The notes under the pieces: model-generated
Told to the model about the DNA's origin: nothing
What the model saw: only the letters and a program-made list of their open reading frames with translations
Database searches by the model: none
Part shown: one piece after another, positions 62,201-64,000 of the stretch
Layout: each line of letters opens with the position of its first letter
Position numbering within the stretch: the first letter of the stretch is position 1
Origin: Austropuccinia psidii
Taxonomy: Eukaryota; Basidiomycota; Pucciniomycetes; Pucciniales; Sphaerophragmiaceae
Length of the DNA stretch: 64,000 bases
Direction: 5' to 3'
Assembly: GCA_023105745.1 (NCBI GenBank)
Contig: JALGQZ010000008.1
Coordinates: forward strand, 22,071,866-22,135,865
Made by a program: the position numbers and the translations under genes

Positions 62201-64000
62201 AAGCTGGTCTTCTTAATAGTGGCGGAAAAGGCCTTTCCACATTAAGAATAATGTCCACTTCATGGCCTTTTATAGCTCCAAGTGGTTCATTATCTGAAGC
62301 AAAAGCTTCCCTTTATTGAAATAAAATTTCAATAAGCTCTTCCTTCATTTCTAGTGTTAATTAAGGACTAATTTGTGCTTCAATCAATTGACCTGACACA
62401 AATCTTTCCTTATTAACATTTTTCAATTGTTTAATGACAGTAATTTCTCTTTTTTCTAGAGGAAAAGCAAATTTTTGTCTTTTATTTTCCCCTATAGTGA
62501 AATACCTGTCTTTATGATTATTAATATCAATACCATAAGTATTGAGATAATCATTCCCAAGTATAAAATGTTGTGAATTAAAATTATTCATGACAACAAT
62601 TTCAACTTTCAATCTTATACTTCCTGCAGGATGAGGAAATATGATTGCTGCTTCAAATATACCCAAGGGGTGCATATTTTGGCTAGAACTGCTGAATGTT
62701 ATACCTTCAATTGGCATTAATTTATCTTGCCAATTGGTATAAGCCTTGTCAAGATAATCTTTTCCAACACAAGTGCAAAAAGCACCTGAGTCAAGGTGTA
62801 TCTTGGCTTCTGTGTTGTTTATCACAATATTAGTGATACAAGATGAACCAGCTGTATAACCTTTACCTCTGGCAGGTTTGGTTTTCTGCATTTTAGCATC
62901 TTGCACATGTATGAGATCCATACATTCATCACTATACTGTGGTAAATAGGTGTGTACCTCAGTGACTTCAAAAGAAACATTGATTTTTTCTATACTAAGC
63001 TCTTCTGGTACTTCCTCTTCTTCTGAAGGCTCAGAATCACTTTCATGTAAAGATACATCAGTTGTTTCTTTTGTGTCTTCCACTTTTTTAACATTTATCT
63101 AATTAATTCTTGTCTTTTTTGGGCAAGTGTTTCCTAAATGAGATGTGCTTCCACATTTGTGACATTTCAAAGGAAGTCTGTCTTGTGGCTTATTTGGCTT
63201 TGAAATTGGTTTCCCATTAGTCTAATTGTCTATTGGGGATTTGGACCAATTTCTTCCAATTTTTGTTCTAGTAGTGATGTCCTCCATAGCATTGATATAA
63301 TCTTCTGTATAGAAAGGCTCAATAAATCTGCTTCTTATAGCATGCTCAAGGTAACCATCACACTTTCTTAATATCCTTTTATGTACCATTGTTTCAGACA
63401 TATCAGGATGAAGGGCAGTTAATCTGTCCTTCTGTTTAAGAAACCAAGACATGGGCCTGTCCCTCTCAATATTAAAAATTGCTTATTCAAAAGAGTTCTC
63501 CATTTTAAATATCCAGGAATCATTAGCCCATTTGGAAATAATTTGTTCTTTCGACCAAGGCCAAGAATGTTTACCATGGTCTTGTCTCATTTTGTAATAC
63601 CATTTCTTTGCTGATCTGTTAAATAATGAGTGTAATCTGGCATTTATGTATTCATCTGGTATGTTAAAGTCTTCTTTGAACATATCAATTGTTTTCATAA
63701 ATTCCATATGATTATATTCTCCTTCACCATTGAAGGTTGGCCATTCCTCTAATTTTGGAATGTCTTTGAAATTGCAAGCAGTTTCCACCTCATTACTTGA
63801 AATGGTATGATGTAAATCATTAAGCACATTTCTGTCAAGAATTGGTCTGGATTGCCTTGGAAATTCATTTTTCAGTGATATATTATTAATACTTGATTGA
63901 ATGTCTTCTTTAAATTCAAGTCTTTCTTTATAACTTTTTTCCAATTGTTCTTGAAAAAGAGCTGCATTGTGACCAGTTGAGTTTTCCAAGTTCTGAACTT
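59295..64000 (-). pseudogene. Gag-Pol of element D (single frame, six stops, 5' partial)
   Basis: Every piece is in one reading frame: stops at 63485 (TAA), 63224 (TAG), 63101 (TAG), 62363 (TAA), 62315 (TAA) and 59513 (TAA), final TGA 59297-59295. The longest open part, 62258-59511, covers RT to integrase. Protease triad DSG and RT YIDD (61751-61740) are intact. RNase H reads [11 protein letters not shown], with Asn (61304-61302) replacing the first catalytic Asp. The integrase has HHCC finger [16 protein letters not shown] and GLAERMIQ. The chromodomain-like end keeps HEDEWIVEGKIPD. D shows that Gag and Pol of this family are ancestrally one frame, because its Gag-protease junction (MQKTKPARGKGYTAG) is unbroken. 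Confidence 0.93.

Larger units (their letters stand above)
56996..64000 (-). mobile_element. Ty3/Gypsy LTR retrotransposon, element D, second copy of the B family in reverse (5' part outside window)
   Basis: The 3' LTR (56996-59154), polypurine tract and Gag-Pol read leftward, closely matching element B in every part. The sequence runs off the right edge inside Gag, so its 5' LTR, ORF1 and second target duplication are not visible; the outer flank here is CTCTG. It is clearly more diverged from the B LTRs than those are from each other, so it is an older insertion. Confidence 0.95.

Noticed and set aside
1..64000. tRNA, rRNA, CRISPR arrays or bacterial-type operons
   Set aside because: No cloverleaf, rRNA-like stretch, regularly spaced repeat array or prokaryotic gene layout was seen; all coding structure is eukaryotic.

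Overview
The window looks like nuclear DNA of a rust fungus (Pucciniales). I read it as most likely the myrtle rust Austropuccinia psidii, because the retroelement and transposase proteins resemble ones I remember from that genome; a database search would be needed to confirm this. The organism is eukaryotic: short GT-AG introns of about 63-90 bp, CTGAT/CTGAC-like branch sites, long-terminal-repeat (LTR) retrotransposons with target-site duplications, and very AT-rich spacers. I see no tRNA, rRNA or CRISPR array.

Layout. (1) 1-7335: the 3' part of Ty3/Gypsy element A, with a nearly intact Gag-Pol and one LTR. (2) 8954-29065: an old complete element C (target-site duplication TTAAT). It is interrupted by a roughly 7.7 kb DNA transposon carrying a tnp2-type transposase plus a second convergent gene, and by an inverted solo LTR of its own family (duplication CTTAC). 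(3) 29066-35211: AT-rich DNA with no gene I can support. (4) 35212-46164: a young complete element B (duplication ATTTT; LTRs about 99% identical). (5) 46165-56995: a non-transposon island holding two convergent single-copy-type genes, GPI1/PIG-Q (12 exons) and the spliceosomal factor CWF18/CCDC12 (3 exons). (6) 56996-64000: element D, a second copy of the B family in reverse orientation, running off the right edge.

The host island lies between the 3' LTRs of B and D, which form inverted repeats whose promoters both point inward. GPI1 acts in the first step of GPI-anchor synthesis at the ER, and CWF18 acts in the NineTeen/Prp19-associated spliceosome.

The most unusual feature is shared by elements A, B and C. 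A second protein frame (called ORF1 here) is overprinted on the N-terminal part of Gag in the +1 frame and reads through conserved short introns. The Gag-Pol start codon lies inside one of these introns, between branch site and acceptor. Splicing would therefore remove the Gag AUG and make ORF1, while unspliced RNA would make Gag-Pol. Between B and C, differences in the ORF1 tail fall mostly on ORF1 third positions, which argues that ORF1 is a real, selected protein.
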